56,805 nt of DNA, taken from IMG/VR virus record IMGVR_UViG_3300011432_000003, positions 1 through 56,805 of that record; one strand, given 5' to 3'. This document shows positions 55,350 to 56,805 of the stretch, piece after piece (position 1 is the first letter of the stretch; each line of letters opens with the position of its first letter). A program made the translations under genes and the position numbers. The DNA comes from a virus. The notes beneath the pieces are model-generated. The model saw nothing but the letters and a program-made list of their open reading frames with translations. It made no database searches and had not been told where the DNA came from.

Positions 55350-55615
55350 CGCCGCCGATCACGATCCGGAGCAAGGTTGCATACGTCCGGGACGATTCCG
55401 TTCCCGGTACGGCGCAGCAGCTCGAGATCGATATTCGCCTTATCGGTGTCCGGATCCCGGCCGATTGGGCATCGAAGCAGTACGTCCCGCTCGTCATTCC
55501 CGATCCGGACGATCCGACGAAGCCGGTCCTCGAGTTTGTCGATCTCGCCTCTTTGATCGCGCTCGGCGGCACCGGATGGGGTTACTATGGGACTTATATC
55601 ATGGGGACTCTCTAA
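55346..55615 (+). CDS. Small virion-associated protein
   Basis: 89 residues from a GTG at 55346 (GTGA overlap). Beta-rich with GVRIPADWASKQYVPLVIPD and a Gly/Tyr-rich end (GTGWGYYGTYIMGTL). It lies four bases before the fibre gene; possibly a fibre attachment factor or chaperone. Confidence 0.55.
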   Translation: MTPPITIRSKVAYVRDDSVPGTAQQLEIDIRLIGVRIPADWASKQYVPLVIPDPDDPTKPVLEFVDLASLIALGGTGWGYYGTYIMGTL

Positions 55616-55618
55616 AAA

Positions 55619-56805
55619 ATGCCGCCGATTCAGCTTCCGATTAACGGGATATACGCCGACGCGACGCTCGGCGAGAATGTCGCGGCGGAAGCGAGCGCGC
55701 AGGCGCGCACGCTCGACGCGTCCCTAAGTCCGCACTGGCGGATCGATCTCTCGGGATGGCCGGCCAGCGCGGCGACGTGGCCGACGCTCAACGTCTCCGG
55801 CTTCGGCGGCCCGATCGTCGACGAGAACGGCGTCACGACGCCGGGCTCGGACTGGGGGCCGATCGCACTCACGGACGACGACACGAATTATCTCGAGCGT
55901 ACGCACGCCGGCGTCGTGAGCGTCGACGTCGGCGGCTTCACGCCGGACGCGCTCGCGATGTACGAGATAACAACCGTCGGCGGCGAGATCACGGCGATCG
56001 TCGATCGACGCGTGCAGGCGGCCGCGGCGAACCTCGCGGCCGCGATCCTCGCCTTGCGCGCACTCACGCCGGCGGCGGATAAACTCGCGTATTACACGAG
56101 CTCGAGCGCGGCCGCCTTAACGGATCTCTCGGCCTTCGCGCGGACGCTGCTCGACGACGCCGACGCCGCCGCGATGCGGACGACGCTCGGGATTCAGGCG
56201 CTACTCGATGCCGCGATCGCCGGGCTCGATCAGAAGGCGAGCGTCCGTGTCGCGACGACGGCGCCGATCGCGATCGCGACGGATCTCGAGAACGGCGATA
56301 CGATCGACGGCGTGACACTCGTCACCGGCGATCGCGTGCTCGTCAAAGATCAGGCGTCCGCGCTCGAGAACGGGATATACGTCGTCCCGGTGAGCGGCGC
56401 CGCCTCGAGGTCGACGGACGCCGACGCATGGACGGAGCTCGTCGCCGCCTTCGTGGTCGTCGAGATCGGGACGGCGAATGCGGATACGTTCTGGCTCTCG
56501 ACGGTGAATGCCGGCGGGACGCTCGGCGTGACGGCCGTCAATTGGGCGCAGTTCGGCGGCGGGACCGTGCTCTCGACCGGGATCACCGACTCGACGACGG
56601 CCGGCCGGGATATGCTCACGGCCGCCGACGCCGACGCGCAGCGCGCGCTCTTGAACGTCGAGCACTATACGATCCCGATCGTGATCGGCGACGGCGTCAA
56701 CGACATTACGGCCGGCTTTTGGGTCGATCTGCCGCCGTGTGACATACCGGGGACGATCGTTTACGCCTCGATGCTGGCGAACGAAGACGGCGATCTCGAG
56801 GTCGA
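55619..56805 (+). CDS. Tail fibre protein, N-terminal part (continues at 1-355)
   Basis: The ATG at 55619 begins a frame that stays open to the end of the window (395 codons) and continues from base 124 of the left end to the stop at 355, 472 residues in all. N-terminal helical part (VAAEASAQARTLDASLSPHW), an AAAANLAAAILALRALTPAA and SSSAAALTDLSAFARTLLDD stalk (about 140-195), then a VRVATTAPIAIATDLENGDT, GVTLVTGDRVLVKDQ, ENGIYVV module (about 205-255) common to phage fibres. Beta-rich end follows. Probable receptor-binding or side-fibre protein. Confidence 0.85.
   Translation, partial: MPPIQLPINGIYADATLGENVAAEASAQARTLDASLSPHWRIDLSGWPASAATWPTLNVSGFGGPIVDENGVTTPGSDWGPIALTDDDTNYLERTHAGVVSVDVGGFTPDALAMYEITTVGGEITAIVDRRVQAAAANLAAAILALRALTPAADKLAYYTSSSAAALTDLSAFARTLLDDADAAAMRTTLGIQALLDAAIAGLDQKASVRVATTAPIAIATDLENGDTIDGVTLVTGDRVLVKDQASALENGIYVVPVSGAASRSTDADAWTELVAAFVVVEIGTANADTFWLSTVNAGGTLGVTAVNWAQFGGGTVLSTGITDSTTAGRDMLTAADADAQRALLNVEHYTIPIVIGDGVNDITAGFWVDLPPCDIPGTIVYASMLANEDGDLEV
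56683..56805. repeat. Terminal direct repeat, right copy
   Basis: Identical to 1-123. The unit length of the circle is therefore 56,682 bp if the repeat is an assembly overlap. Confidence 0.95.

Overview
The window is a complete double-stranded DNA tailed-phage genome. The first 123 bases (1-123) recur exactly as the last 123 (56683-56805), and a tail-fibre gene that starts at 55619 runs in frame through the end and finishes at 355. The contig is therefore a circular map of about 56,682 bp, or carries a short direct terminal repeat. The DNA is GC-rich (about two thirds by eye) and densely packed. Most genes overlap by an ATGA or GTGA start/stop junction and GTG starts are common. Tape measure, tail chaperones with a -1 frameshift, and lambda-type head and connector genes indicate a long non-contractile (siphovirus-like) tail. 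The host cannot be named. High GC, a spanin-like protein and heptosyltransferase-like enzymes suggest a GC-rich, probably Gram-negative bacterium. I saw no integrase, DNA polymerase, tRNA or CRISPR array.

Late region, + strand, 34.5 kb through the end and on to 8.6 kb: terminase small and large subunits, portal, MuF-like minor head protein, scaffold, decoration protein, major capsid, connector and tail-completion genes, tail tube, chaperones, tape measure, tail-tip proteins and fibre. Past the junction come small virion proteins, a lectin-like protein, small membrane (holin-like) proteins, a permuted papain-like peptidase candidate, a collagen-like collar fibre, a CHAP-type lysin and a spanin-like protein. 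GCCGGC-cored hairpins sit after the decoration, capsid and tail-tube genes and may set expression ratios.

Early region, + strand, 8.8-32 kb: many small zinc-ribbon proteins, a Mom-like DNA modification enzyme, a recombination block (Gp157-like, RecT/Bet-like annealing protein, HerA-like ATPase, and further on a RecU-like nuclease), three DNA-binding proteins (winged helix, XRE-like, LexA-DBD-like), a cold-shock protein, an ASCH protein, and a sugar-enzyme block (two GT9-like glycosyltransferases, one fused to a methyltransferase, a Nudix protein and a GT25-like protein). A candidate replication origin lies at 21.26-21.45 kb: three 13-bp-spaced DnaA-box-like iterons, a hairpin and an AT-rich stretch. 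A short leftward block of small unknown genes fills 32.1-34.5 kb.

The most distinctive feature is a dispersed regulatory cassette. At ten places, six rightward and four leftward, a 20-bp palindrome (consensus CCTTGYGCRATYGCRCAAGG) overlaps the -35 element of a sigma70-like promoter (TTGYGC, 16-17 bp, TAGNTT-like). In nine of them an almost identical short leader (ACACTCTCAC ... CTCGAGG ... CTCACG) lies before the start codon, 31-40 bp from the -10. An eleventh palindrome is inside the winged-helix regulator gene. This looks like a phage-wide early regulon under one symmetric DNA-binding protein, with a shared mRNA 5' end.
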